Numbered from the stretch's first letter, positions 38,934 to 47,869 are shown. The stretch: 64,000 nucleotides of DNA from Colwellia sp. D2M02 (GCF_018860755.1 NZ_JAHKPW010000058.1:1-64000); one strand, 5' to 3'. Made by a program: numbers and translations. The notes: generated from the letters alone by a model not told the origin.

Positions 38934-39479
38934 ATGACCTGTAGCGATAGTAATTTAATTTGGCTTGATTTAGAAATGACAGGACTCGAGCCTGCAGAAG
39001 ATGTAATTTTGGAAATAGCGACCATCGTTACAGATAGTCAGTTAAATATTTTAGCGCAAGGTCCTGTTTTTGCTATTCATCAAACTGATAATGTTTTAGA
39101 TAACATGAATCCTTGGTGTATTGAGCAACATGGCAAATCGGGGTTAACTCAACGTTGCAAAGACAGTGATGTGAGCCTAGCTCAAGCAACTCAAGAAACG
39201 TTAGCTTTTGTCAAAAAGTGGGTGCCAGCAGGTAAGTCGCCAATGTGTGGTAATAGTATTGGTCAAGATAGGCGTTTTGCGCATAAGTACATGCCTGATT
39301 TTGAAGAGTTTTTTCATTACAGAAATATTGATGTTAGCACAATTAAAGAACTAGCAAGACGCTGGAAGCCTGAAGTGTTAGATAAAGTTGTTAAAACAGG
39401 CGCTCATTTAGCGTTAGATGATATTAAAGAATCTATTGCTGAATTAAAAACTTATCGAGAATTTTTCTTTAAAGAGTAG
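38934..39479 (+). CDS. orn: Oligoribonuclease
   Basis: A 181-residue DEDDh 3'-5' exonuclease. Motif I is '[11 protein letters not shown]', motif II '[11 protein letters not shown]', and motif III ends in '[14 protein letters not shown]' with the catalytic His and Asp. Orn degrades very short RNAs including pGpG, the product of EAL phosphodiesterases, so it completes c-di-GMP breakdown. That is notable beside the GGDEF/EAL cluster that follows, although orn next to rsgA is an ancient arrangement. Confidence 0.96.
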   Translation: MTCSDSNLIWLDLEMTGLEPAEDVILEIATIVTDSQLNILAQGPVFAIHQTDNVLDNMNPWCIEQHGKSGLTQRCKDSDVSLAQATQETLAFVKKWVPAGKSPMCGNSIGQDRRFAHKYMPDFEEFFHYRNIDVSTIKELARRWKPEVLDKVVKTGAHLALDDIKESIAELKTYREFFFKE

Positions 39480-39523
39480 GTTAATTGCCTAGCAATCAGT
39501 TATCGCTAAATTAAAGGGGGTAA

Positions 39524-40501
39524 TTAGGTTGCTAGGGTTGATTCAATTTTTGTCTTTTTTAAAAAGTCGTCAATATTCTCACCTTCCTCCATATGATTAA
39601 CGCTAAATTGGCTATTAATTTGTGGTAATTTAATATCTGACTTTATACTGACAAAGCGCATTTTTCGTATACTTTGGATTATTTTTGTGCCGATTTCTGT
39701 CGCTGTTTGATGCGAAGCCTGTGGTAATAATAATATAAATTCATCGTAATTAAAGCGTACAGGTAACCCACTGTCGTGTATATAACTTGCGATCTTATGC
39801 GCTATTTTGGTGAGTATTACATCAGAAAATAGTACGCCAAAGTCACGTTCTATCTTATTGAACTCTTCTATCTTAATCGAAATGGCGGCGATATTGCACG
39901 GCGTATACTGTTGTTGCCATGCAGATATATGGCTACTAATTGCTTTTTTGTTAAATAAACCGGTTACCTTGTCTAAGTTAATTTGATAGCGTGCTTGAGT
40001 GAGCTCTGCGGAGAGTCTCTGGCTGTCTTCTTGGTGGCACTCTAACTGCTTTGATAAATGTAGTATTTGTGCTTTGAAGTCTTCAGTCGCTGTTGTTAAT
40101 GAGCTAATTGCATTTTTAACGTTATTTGGCTCTGAAGATGAAAGTTGTGTAATGTTTTTTTCGAGAGTGTGTATTAACGCTATAGAGGAGCTTGTTAGTT
40201 CTTGCTGATTATGATGAGAGTCGTTAATTAACGTACTGAGGTCTGTAAGAATTTCTTCTCTGAATTCACTTTTTTCAAGCACTGTTTCTTTATAGAGGTT
40301 CTCCATAAAGAAACCATTCAAACTTTCATTTACTAATAGCTCTTTTTCAATAGCAGCGGTGAGTTGTGCATTGGACTTTTTATAATACTCATAAACAACA
40401 GCATAATTAATTGGGTTAATCGCAAGTTGCCACTTTTTGAGTTGAGCAACCACCAAGCGCATAATTTTGTCGGCGGTTTCAATAGAGTCGTGATACTTCA
40501 T
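39524..40501 (-). CDS. Degenerate GGDEF-domain protein under a c-di-GMP riboswitch
   Basis: A 325-residue soluble protein. The N-terminal part (about 1-90) contains 'LAINPINYAVVYEYYKKSN', found before many gammaproteobacterial diguanylate cyclases; a coiled-coil region follows (about 95-175), then a GGDEF-fold domain (about 176-320). The catalytic signature reads NYDEF at 251-255 ('VRFNYDEFILLLP') in place of GGDEF: both glycines are lost, so cyclase activity is doubtful. There is no clear RxxD inhibitory site. A GEMM riboswitch on the same strand lies about 255 nt upstream, suggesting control by c-di-GMP. It may be a receptor or scaffold; function unknown. It converges with orn. Confidence 0.8.
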   Translation of the reverse strand: MKYHDSIETADKIMRLVVAQLKKWQLAINPINYAVVYEYYKKSNAQLTAAIEKELLVNESLNGFFMENLYKETVLEKSEFREEILTDLSTLINDSHHNQQELTSSSIALIHTLEKNITQLSSSEPNNVKNAISSLTTATEDFKAQILHLSKQLECHQEDSQRLSAELTQARYQINLDKVTGLFNKKAISSHISAWQQQYTPCNIAAISIKIEEFNKIERDFGVLFSDVILTKIAHKIASYIHDSGLPVRFNYDEFILLLPQASHQTATEIGTKIIQSIRKMRFVSIKSDIKLPQINSQFSVNHMEEGENIDDFLKKTKIESTLAT

Positions 40502-40680
40502 TTATTTATTCACTTCTATGCATTTTTATCATTACAAATTAAGCAAGCTAAGTAGCTTAATTATTATCTCTATCGGAGGAGTTATACGGTACAGTGAGAT
40601 AATCAAATGGGATTAGTAACATAACGTTAATCCATTTAATAGTAATTTTATTTAAATGCTAATATTTTAAAGAAAGAGAG

Positions 40681-40700
40681 AGGGCACGCAAAGTTAACGG
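40681..40700 (-). promoter_or_regulatory. Anti-aptamer segment of the riboswitch leader
   Basis: The minus-strand RNA here contains CCGUUAACUUUGCGU followed by GCCCU. It can pair at 14 of 15 positions with the aptamer core ACGCAAAGUUACCGG encoded at 40788-40802, and GCCCU can pair with the aptamer's AGGGC. A pyrimidine-rich tract (CUCUCUUUCUUU) follows. This looks like a mutually exclusive expression platform; whether it terminates transcription is inference. Confidence 0.6.
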
Positions 40701-40756
40701 AAGAAATTGATAGAGAACTAAAAGATGAAGATAAGCCCCCACTATATCTAAATTTT

Positions 40757-40838
40757 GCAGTTCCGCTATCATAGGTTTCCCATTAGACCGGTAACTTTGC
40801 GTCCTTAGCTTTCACTAAGTTTGCCCTTGTTAAGCATT
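40757..40838 (-). ncRNA. Cyclic-di-GMP-I riboswitch aptamer (GEMM)
   Basis: Read on the minus strand, the segment has the GEMM-I hallmarks in order: AAGGGCAAAC, a 6-bp stem (CUUAGU/GCUAAG) capped by a GAAA tetraloop, GGACGCAAAG, CCGGUCUAA as the tetraloop-receptor side, and GAUAGCGGAACUGC as the 3' strand. These match the conserved core of the Rfam GEMM family as I remember it. It senses c-di-GMP (or, in rare variants, cGAMP) and should control the degenerate GGDEF gene whose ATG is at 40501. The P1 closing stem looks weak, and a covariance-model search would settle the exact ends. Confidence 0.88.
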
Positions 40839-40851
40839 GAAGCTTACGCTC

Positions 40852-40879
40852 ATTATAGATAAAAATGAGTGAATGTAAA
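40852..40879 (-). promoter_or_regulatory. Sigma-70-type promoter of the riboswitch transcript
   Basis: On the minus strand TTTACA (40879-40874) and TATAAT (40857-40852) are separated by 16 bp. A start near 40845 would put the GEMM aptamer at the very 5' end of the RNA, where such riboswitches normally sit. Confidence 0.65.
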
Positions 40880-40982
40880 TATAAAATATTGATAACAAAA
40901 AGGAATAAAGTAAAAATAAAGTAACATTTTAGTTTTTTTATGTGAAAAGCTAAGGTAACTGATTGTTTTTATATTTTAAATT

Positions 40983-42869
40983 ATGTATAGAATTTTTTTA
41001 CTGTTTATTTTATTAGGAGCTCCATATTTCTGTGGGGCAAACGAGGCGAACCTGAAAGGTTTGTCGAGTAAAGAAATAGAGATCTTAACAATTCAGGTGG
41101 AGCAGCTATATTACCTCGACCATGAAGCTATAATGTATGAAAAGGTAGAGAAAATAGCGCAACAGATTCTTCCTTATTCTCAGTATTACTCTGTTGATAT
41201 TCTCGCTAAATTATATTTACTACTTGCTATTGTAACGAGTAACAAGAATGAGATAGATAAGGCTTTTACTTATGTACAATCGGGATTAAATGTAGATCTA
41301 GAAGATCAGAAAGTTAGGCTTGCGTTATTACTTAAGCTAGCTAATGTGCATATGGCTAAAAAACAATTCCAACAATTACTTAATATAGCAGAAGATTTAG
41401 TAGCCCTTACTCTAGGTGAATCCCATGAGCAGTATAAACTGCTGGCGTTGAGTTATCGTAGTGTTGCGTTCGCTATGTTAGGGCAATATGAGCAAGCACT
41501 TGCTGACTTAATGCTACTCGATAAAACCGTTGATAAAAGAAGTGTCTCTATCGAGCATATTGAATTTTTTACTATTTTAGCTACGGCTTATCATTATTTA
41601 GGCGATTACCAAACGGCATTAACGATACAATTAAAAGTTCTTAAATTACGTTTTGATTTAAATAAAAAAGAAAATATTGACCAAACTTATCTTTATATTG
41701 GGTATGCATATTTATATTTACAACGCTTTGATGATGCTTACAGTGCTTTTTGGGAAGCAAAAAAGTATGCTCAACAGAGGAAAAAGCCTATAGGAGTTGC
41801 ACTAGCTGATAAAGGTGTCGGTTTAAGTTTTTTTAAATTACAACAATTTGAAGAAGCCGATAGGGCACTTACTCAAGCTGCAGAAACCTTTAAAAACAAC
41901 AATGTTATTACGGAATACATTGAAACCTTAGTCGCTTTAGCTAGTATCAAGATGAGTTTACAGGAGAAAGATAAAGCTTACGATATACTGCTAAATGTTT
42001 TGTCTTTATTAAAAGGTGAAGAGATTTCTTTAGAGTATGTTGGATTTTACCGGATGCTAGCAGAAATGTATTTTGACCAAGGTGATTATCAACAAGCCTA
42101 TTTGATAGCACAAAAGCATAGTCAGCTCTTGTGGTTTAAGTTTGAGAATAAGAAAAAAGAAGCAAAGTACACTCACTATTTTTACAATCAGACGCTAACG
42201 CAAGCTCTAAAGAAAGACTCTCTTGGTAAGGGAAAGAAGTTAGCGATTAAGCTTGCGGGAAATAGTGAAATGATTACCTCATTTCAGCGCAAGTATCATA
42301 AGCAACATACGATTATTCTTATACTATTAAGCTTGCTTATGTTATTTGCCTTTGGCGCGTTAATTTACTATTTCAGGTTGCGCGCGAATAAGGCCGAAAA
42401 AGCTTATGAAGAGTTAGATGAATACCGTATTATTACTAACGCACAAAAAACTAAGTTGTATTATCAAGAGGCCTATCAAAAAGCGAGAAAATTTCAGTAT
42501 CCGCTTTCAGTGTGTTATATCTCCATTGAAAATTGGCAAGAGTTAGTTTTCACATTTAATAAAAAGCAAGTTGCTGAAGTTAAGGGGATCATGGTTAGTA
42601 TTATTCAAGAACAATTAGCCGAATTTGAATTTGCTGGTGTATTGAATGAAGGTGAGTACCTTTTATTGTTTGAGCATCAAAGTGAGTTAGATGTCTCTGG
42701 TAAAGCTGAAAAGTTAGTTGAAGCCTTAAACTCATTATTTTTTGGTAGCTTGGGCGATTTCTCGTTAATGATAAAATTCAAACTTGATTCACCTACTTTT
42801 AAGGATATAGACCCTTTTAGTTTCCTTGCAAAATTAACTGATACAGCTAAAGCAAAATCACAATCGTAG
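40983..42869 (+). CDS. TPR membrane protein with vestigial GGDEF-like domain
   Basis: A 628-residue protein: signal peptide (about 1-19), tetratricopeptide repeats in the periplasmic part (about 60-400, e.g. 'AMLGQYEQALADLMLL', 'YLGDYQTALTIQLKVL'), one membrane helix (about 438-460), then a cytoplasmic domain of about 150 residues with the strand pattern of a GGDEF fold. The signature loop reads 'GVLNEGEYLLLFE', so no GGDEF residues remain. The architecture recalls TPR-type diguanylate cyclases that have lost activity. No ribosome-binding site is obvious before the ATG at 40983. It is followed 19 bp later by a small membrane protein gene, probably in the same unit. Function unknown. Confidence 0.72.
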   Translation: MYRIFLLFILLGAPYFCGANEANLKGLSSKEIEILTIQVEQLYYLDHEAIMYEKVEKIAQQILPYSQYYSVDILAKLYLLLAIVTSNKNEIDKAFTYVQSGLNVDLEDQKVRLALLLKLANVHMAKKQFQQLLNIAEDLVALTLGESHEQYKLLALSYRSVAFAMLGQYEQALADLMLLDKTVDKRSVSIEHIEFFTILATAYHYLGDYQTALTIQLKVLKLRFDLNKKENIDQTYLYIGYAYLYLQRFDDAYSAFWEAKKYAQQRKKPIGVALADKGVGLSFFKLQQFEEADRALTQAAETFKNNNVITEYIETLVALASIKMSLQEKDKAYDILLNVLSLLKGEEISLEYVGFYRMLAEMYFDQGDYQQAYLIAQKHSQLLWFKFENKKKEAKYTHYFYNQTLTQALKKDSLGKGKKLAIKLAGNSEMITSFQRKYHKQHTIILILLSLLMLFAFGALIYYFRLRANKAEKAYEELDEYRIITNAQKTKLYYQEAYQKARKFQYPLSVCYISIENWQELVFTFNKKQVAEVKGIMVSIIQEQLAEFEFAGVLNEGEYLLLFEHQSELDVSGKAEKLVEALNSLFFGSLGDFSLMIKFKLDSPTFKDIDPFSFLAKLTDTAKAKSQS

Positions 42870-42888
42870 AATAACCTAAGGTATTTTA

Positions 42889-43416
42889 ATGTTTTTTATA
42901 TTAATCATCACTGCAATTTTTATTGGCGTCAGTATTTTTTTCTCGATACGTTCCGAAAAACTGCAACGTTTATTAATTACTCAGCAAAGAGAGAACAGTC
43001 AAACTCGTAAAGAAAGCAAAGCGATGCAAGACTCAATGGCGGTTATTGCATCGCGCTATGAAGAGTTTATTAAGGCTAGGTTACTTACTATGAAGGCACA
43101 AGCGGAGCAATATGATGATAAAGATCTGATAAAGCACCTGGACTTGATTAGTCCATTGATTAATAACTACAGCATTATTTTTAGGGACTGCTTAAAAGGT
43201 AAAGGTCGACTAAAAAAAATCAGCCAAAAATGTTTTGATAGTCATGACCCTTATGCTTTTAAACAGTTTATCGCATGGATGGTAACCAGTGACACCTCAC
43301 TTAAACGTTTTTGGTCAAGTGACAATTTAAACGGTTACCTTCACTTAGTTAATTTATTATTAACTAATGCCGATAAAGCGTTAATTACGGCTAAAGGGGC
43401 TGCTATTACCAAGTAG
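42889..43416 (+). CDS. Small membrane-anchored protein of unknown function
   Basis: A 175-residue protein that I do not recognise. It has one N-terminal membrane helix (about 2-19), a charged coiled-coil-like stretch (about 22-75) and a C-terminal alpha-helical domain with 'YAFKQFIAWMVTSDTSLKRFW'. It is 19 bp downstream of the TPR/GGDEF-like gene and upstream of a degenerate GGDEF-EAL gene on the same strand, so it probably works with them. No catalytic motif is visible. Confidence 0.65.
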   Translation: MFFILIITAIFIGVSIFFSIRSEKLQRLLITQQRENSQTRKESKAMQDSMAVIASRYEEFIKARLLTMKAQAEQYDDKDLIKHLDLISPLINNYSIIFRDCLKGKGRLKKISQKCFDSHDPYAFKQFIAWMVTSDTSLKRFWSSDNLNGYLHLVNLLLTNADKALITAKGAAITK

Positions 43417-43478
43417 GATTTTGGTTGCTTGTTCAAGCTATAAAAAATAGATAAATATGCTTGCCCTGAATAATTTAG

Positions 43479-43517
43479 AGGTATAGCTTAAAGGTATAGT
43501 TTAGAAGTATAGCTTCG
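43479..43517. repeat. Three-copy 13-bp tandem repeat
   Basis: Units AGGTATAGCTTAA, AGGTATAGTTTAG and AAGTATAGCTTCG lie head to tail, with a more degenerate fourth (CTGTATATTTAGT). They fill part of the gap between the unknown membrane protein and the GGDEF-EAL-like gene and could be protein binding sites or simple slippage. Confidence 0.7.
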
Positions 43518-43570
43518 CTGTATATTTAGTACGCTTATGATACTCCCCTCATAAGCTGGTTTATAGGTAG

Positions 43571-45154
43571 TTGTTAAATATGAGTCGTTTTAACATTAGA
43601 GTAGTCTTTTTATTGTCCATTATTGTCGTGACATCAGGGCTGTCATTTTTATTTGTACAGTTATACCGTGATGGCTTGTCATTAACGTCGATTTCTATTT
43701 TCGTTTATTTAAGTGTACTACTTTTTAGTAGTTATATTTGTTGGTGGCTAAGCTTAAAGCTATTTAACTCTGTTAAGGGTGGTAGTAAAACGGAAATAAT
43801 CACAAAAAAAACGACAGAGATATCTTCATTGGATACGGTAACTAATTTACCTACCGCGCAGTCTGCTTTACAAGTTTTCGAACAAGCGATAACTCAAAAT
43901 AAGAATAAACCGCTAGCTGCTATTGTGCTGAAACCTATAAATTTTGAACAAGCTAATACGTTATTAGGTCATCATAATTCTGACTTGTTATTACTGCAAT
44001 TAGCGTACTGCCTACAGTTGAGCGTCGCTAATAATGAAGCGTTGTTGAGCTTTTCAAGTGTCGGAGAGCCTGTACGTATTGCTCGTTTACAAGGCTTAAA
44101 TTTTTTAGTGGTGATTAATTTAGCGGGTAATAAATATGATGATAAGAGCGTTATTAATGATATTTGTGTTCAGTTAACTAAGAGTGTTCCTGAGGCGATG
44201 AGTTTTAAAAGTTTTTCATTAAACTTTGAACTTGCTTTTGGGGTTGCACTACATCAAAAAAACGGTAATACCGCTCATGAGGTCGTTGCGCATGCTGGAG
44301 ATGCGTTGTTAGATACTTCAAGCTCTCAGCAAAATATTCGATACTTTAATAACGAAAAACTACGTCATACACAGCATCAGTTGGCGCGTATGGAGCAATT
44401 GAGAAGCGATGTTCTTGATGAAAAGCTTCATTGGTATATTCAACCACAAGTGAATATTGATGATAACAGTATATTAGGCTTTCAGTTACGAGTGCATTGG
44501 TATGAGTTACAATCCACTACGCCACTTGAACTTGAAGATTTTACTTTACTGGCGAAGCATAGCGGTGAAATGTATATACTTGCTAAGCAAATGTTGAAAT
44601 TTGCATTCATGACTTTAGCTGTTTTGCAAAAAAATAATCATAAGCAGCCAATATCAATTAGCCTCCCTAGTAACTGTTTATTTCAACCTGACTTGGTCGA
44701 TTATATTGAGCTACAAATTAAGCATTATAATATTTCAGGGCGCTACTTAATTGTTGAACTGAATGAGAATGTACTACTTGAAGATATTGACCGCGCTAGA
44801 AGTATTATCAATCAATTAAAGTCTCTTGATATTACTATTGCTATTACCGACTTTTCAGGTAGCTATCAAGCTTTGCGTTATATTCGAAAAATGGCTATTC
44901 ATCAAATTAAAATTAACTGTCAGCAATTAACAAATGATAGTGAAAACAGAGTAGATAAAGCAATTACTCATGCATTAATAACACTTACACGTACAATGAA
45001 GCTACCGTTAATTGGTACTGATATTGATAAGCGAGATGCAGCCGATGCATTCTCTACAATGGGCGGGAAGTATGTTCAAGGAAACATTATTAGTCCCGGC
45101 ATTGCATTAGATGAAGTAGAGCTTTGGCTGGAAAAATGGTATAAAAATCATTAG
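43571..45154 (+). CDS. Doubly degenerate GGDEF-EAL protein
   Basis: A 527-residue protein with two membrane helices near the start (about 8-30 and 36-58), a GGDEF-like domain (about 88-255) and an EAL-like domain (about 275-520). The GGDEF signature reads 'RLQGLNFLVVI' and the EAL signature 'GFQLRVHW' (Glu-Ala-Leu replaced). The usual DDFGTGYSSL loop reads 'TDFSGSYQALRYI' and loses a metal aspartate. Neither cyclase nor phosphodiesterase activity is expected; a binding or regulatory role is likelier, in the manner of CsrD-type proteins (comparison only). The start may be TTG 43571 or ATG 43580. It converges on rraA. Confidence 0.78.
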   Translation: MLNMSRFNIRVVFLLSIIVVTSGLSFLFVQLYRDGLSLTSISIFVYLSVLLFSSYICWWLSLKLFNSVKGGSKTEIITKKTTEISSLDTVTNLPTAQSALQVFEQAITQNKNKPLAAIVLKPINFEQANTLLGHHNSDLLLLQLAYCLQLSVANNEALLSFSSVGEPVRIARLQGLNFLVVINLAGNKYDDKSVINDICVQLTKSVPEAMSFKSFSLNFELAFGVALHQKNGNTAHEVVAHAGDALLDTSSSQQNIRYFNNEKLRHTQHQLARMEQLRSDVLDEKLHWYIQPQVNIDDNSILGFQLRVHWYELQSTTPLELEDFTLLAKHSGEMYILAKQMLKFAFMTLAVLQKNNHKQPISISLPSNCLFQPDLVDYIELQIKHYNISGRYLIVELNENVLLEDIDRARSIINQLKSLDITIAITDFSGSYQALRYIRKMAIHQIKINCQQLTNDSENRVDKAITHALITLTRTMKLPLIGTDIDKRDAADAFSTMGGKYVQGNIISPGIALDEVELWLEKWYKNH

Positions 45155-45166
45155 GTAATATTGAAA

Positions 45167-45191
45167 GTAGTAACTAAGGAACAGTTACTAC
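45167..45191. terminator. Hairpin between converging genes
   Basis: Perfect 9-bp stem (GTAGTAACT/AGTTACTAC) with 7-nt loop between the GGDEF-EAL-like gene and rraA. No T-run on either side, so it may be a transcript-end stabiliser rather than an intrinsic terminator. Confidence 0.4.
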
Positions 45192-45198
45192 GGTTAAC

Positions 45199-45684
45199 TT
45201 ACTTAATATCTAGAGGGTCTGGCGATAGTACAATGCCAGTATTGTCAGCATAAATATAATCGTCAGGTAAAACAGTCACGCCTGCAAAATTGATTGCTAC
45301 ATCGGTTTCGCCTATTTCATCTTCATTAGCACCAACAGGAATCGCAGCGATAGCTTGGATACCTATATCTATAAGCTCTATCGTGTCTACATCGCGAACA
45401 CTGCCATAGCAAATAATACCTTGCCAATGATTATGTGCAGCGCACTGCGCAATACTTGCATCTATAAGAGCGCGTCTAGTCGATCCGCCACCATCAATGA
45501 CAAGCACTTTTCCAGTACCATCTATATTTGTTAACTGCTTAACAATACCAGTACTTTCGAAACACTTTATGGTGACCACTTGACCACCAAAAGAGCTTTT
45601 TCCCCCGTAGTTACAGAAAATAGGGTCAATTACATCTACCAAGTCACCATAAAAGTCGCAAAGCTCAGAAGTGTTGTAATACAT
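45199..45684 (-). CDS. rraA: Ribonuclease E activity regulator RraA
   Basis: A 161-residue protein of the RraA/menG-like fold, beginning [14 protein letters not shown]. The conserved '[19 protein letters not shown]' and '[14 protein letters not shown]' regions are present. RraA forms a ring-shaped trimer that binds RNase E and slows RNA decay. A related family has aldolase/decarboxylase activity, but the N-terminus and length fit RraA. Its insertion among GGDEF/EAL genes looks coincidental. Confidence 0.94.
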   Translation of the reverse strand: MYYNTSELCDFYGDLVDVIDPIFCNYGGKSSFGGQVVTIKCFESTGIVKQLTNIDGTGKVLVIDGGGSTRRALIDASIAQCAAHNHWQGIICYGSVRDVDTIELIDIGIQAIAAIPVGANEDEIGETDVAINFAGVTVLPDDYIYADNTGIVLSPDPLDIK

Positions 45685-45868
45685 AATTTATCCCTTTAAA
45701 GTAACACTATAAATTAGTTACCAGTATATCTATTTATAGTGAAAAGGAAACACATTATATAGGCAGGAGGTTACTTGAATTCAAAGGTGAAACACTCTTT
45801 AATAAAGACCGTTTTATCAAATGTTTTTTGTATTTATATAAATGTCGTTTTATAACGCTAGGTTATTT

Positions 45869-47869
45869 ATGATTGAACACCTCACCGAACGAACCTTTTT
45901 ATTTACAACACAAGCTGTTGTATTCTCTATTTTATCGTTCGTGTTTTTTATGTATTACCGTACATTTAAACGCCAATATGTGGGTTACTGGCTAATAAGT
46001 TTAGTATCACTTACAGCAACATATTTCTTGAAGGCTATTGTTCTGCATATGCCTCATACCCTAGAGGTTGATGTAGAGTTAGTTATTATTGAAACCTTAC
46101 ATTTAAGTTTACTGTTTAGTTTCTTATTTTATTTAACGTTAGGTGTGTTAAGCGCCAAAAATAAAAAAGTACTGTCTTTTAAACAAACCTGCAGCTTTAT
46201 TGTGTTTATTTTTGCTTTTAGTGTGGTATTGATAACAGTAGAGCATACGGACTCTTTCAATCATTTTTATTTAACAGTAAGTCTGCCTAGTTTTATTTTC
46301 GGTTGCATATTTTTCGCTTTAGCGACATTGCTTTTATTTGATAAAAATAGCCATTTGTCGAATAGAATTTTAATGTGGTTTTTCTTTATTGTCGGTTTTC
46401 GGTATTTGTTTTACTCCTTTATTTCTATTGTTGCATTAACAGATCTATGGTTTCCCACTTTTGAAGCGTTTTTAGTTTTCTTTAATGTTGCTGCAGAGAG
46501 CATTCTTGGCTTTACTTTATTAGTTTGGATGCAAGGTGCTGAACGATTATCAGCATTAAATGCAATTAATCGGGCACAATATTTAGGTGAGCATGACTCA
46601 CTTACCGGGGCATTAAACCGAACACAAGTCATGGCTAAGTTATCCGAAAAAATAAGTGGTTTTGCTAGCGAGCATAAAAAAAATAATAAGCTTGCGGTCT
46701 TCTTAATTGATATTAAGCAATTTAAATTTATTAATGATACTTATGGTTTGAAAGTCGGAGATTATATTCTAGGCGAGATTGCTGCACGTTTAAATTCAAG
46801 CGTATTTTTGCCCGTTGCTGTTGGTCGCTTGAGTGGTGATTCATTTATGTTTGTGATTGAGTTTGAGCAGCAATCACATATTGATAGAGCTGCTCAGCAT
46901 ATTCATGAACTTATTGAGCGCTCCTACCGCTTTGAACAAAATAAAGTCAATATTCAAACAAGCATCGGGTATTGTTGTTATCCAATTGATGCTGTTAATG
47001 CTGAAGATTTATTGCAAAAAGCTAATTTAGCTTTACATCATGCAGAAACTAATGACATAGCTACTGTCGGTTTTGAGGGCGGCATGCAGGCCCAAGGTCG
47101 TCGCTTATTGTTAATGAAAGCTGCTTTACTTTCTGCTTTAAAAAATGACGAGTTTGTACTGCACTTTCAGCCGCAACTTAACTTGTTTACGAATAAACTT
47201 GAAGGCGTTGAAGCTTTGGTTCGTTGGCAACACCCTGAGCGAGGATTTTTAATGCCAGCAGATTTTCTTGATGATATTGAAGCATTAGGCATGCATAACG
47301 AGTTTGATAATTACATTTTAACTAAAGCCTGCCAAATAAGTGCTCGCTTGTTCGATCTTTGTAAGCGTCGCGTCGCCATTGCTATTAATATAACCGCTGT
47401 TGAGTTTCAAGATGTGCAATTAGTGACTAATATTCAAAAGCTACTCGAAGAACATAAAATTCCCTCTAAGTACATCGAATTAGAAATAACAGAGAATGTT
47501 GTTATGACTGATATTGAGAGAGCAATGAATAGTATAGTGAAAATGCAAAGCATGGGTATTAAGGTTTCTATAGATGACTTTGGTACCGGTTATTCTTCGT
47601 TGGCTTATTTAAGAAAACTACCTATCGATAAAATTAAAATAGATCGCAGTTTTATTGCAGAGGTTGCAACTAATGACTCTGACTTGACTATTGTAAAATC
47701 AATGGTCGATCTTTCACATGGTCTGGGGAAGCGGGTTTTAGCTGAAGGTGTAGAAACTATTGAGCAACTTAATATACTACGTAACTTAGGTTGTGATGCA
47801 GTACAAGGCTATTTTATTAGCAAGCCTATTTCTGAAGCGGAATTAGTTCGACATTTAACTAAGAAATAG
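45869..47869 (+). CDS. Membrane GGDEF-EAL phosphodiesterase with degenerate GGDEF
   Basis: A 666-residue protein from the ATG at 45869, six bases after TAGG; an in-frame ATG at 45842 lacks such a site. Seven to eight membrane helices (about 10-220) precede a GGDEF domain whose signature is SGDSF (322-326), so cyclase activity is unlikely. The EAL domain looks complete: EALVRW (448-453), 'AINITAVEFQD', 'LEITENVV', 'DDFGTGYSSLAYLRKLP', 'KIKIDRSF' and 'LAEGVET'. I expect an active c-di-GMP phosphodiesterase producing pGpG. The membrane part resembles a small-ligand sensing bundle, ligand unknown. It is the only clearly intact catalytic domain in the signalling island. Confidence 0.88.
   Translation: MIEHLTERTFLFTTQAVVFSILSFVFFMYYRTFKRQYVGYWLISLVSLTATYFLKAIVLHMPHTLEVDVELVIIETLHLSLLFSFLFYLTLGVLSAKNKKVLSFKQTCSFIVFIFAFSVVLITVEHTDSFNHFYLTVSLPSFIFGCIFFALATLLLFDKNSHLSNRILMWFFFIVGFRYLFYSFISIVALTDLWFPTFEAFLVFFNVAAESILGFTLLVWMQGAERLSALNAINRAQYLGEHDSLTGALNRTQVMAKLSEKISGFASEHKKNNKLAVFLIDIKQFKFINDTYGLKVGDYILGEIAARLNSSVFLPVAVGRLSGDSFMFVIEFEQQSHIDRAAQHIHELIERSYRFEQNKVNIQTSIGYCCYPIDAVNAEDLLQKANLALHHAETNDIATVGFEGGMQAQGRRLLLMKAALLSALKNDEFVLHFQPQLNLFTNKLEGVEALVRWQHPERGFLMPADFLDDIEALGMHNEFDNYILTKACQISARLFDLCKRRVAIAINITAVEFQDVQLVTNIQKLLEEHKIPSKYIELEITENVVMTDIERAMNSIVKMQSMGIKVSIDDFGTGYSSLAYLRKLPIDKIKIDRSFIAEVATNDSDLTIVKSMVDLSHGLGKRVLAEGVETIEQLNILRNLGCDAVQGYFISKPISEAELVRHLTKK

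Noticed and set aside
40612-40630. Tiny plus-strand ORF after GGAGGAG in the 40502-40982 gap
   Set aside because: It encodes only five residues, and the region is explained by the minus-strand riboswitch leader.
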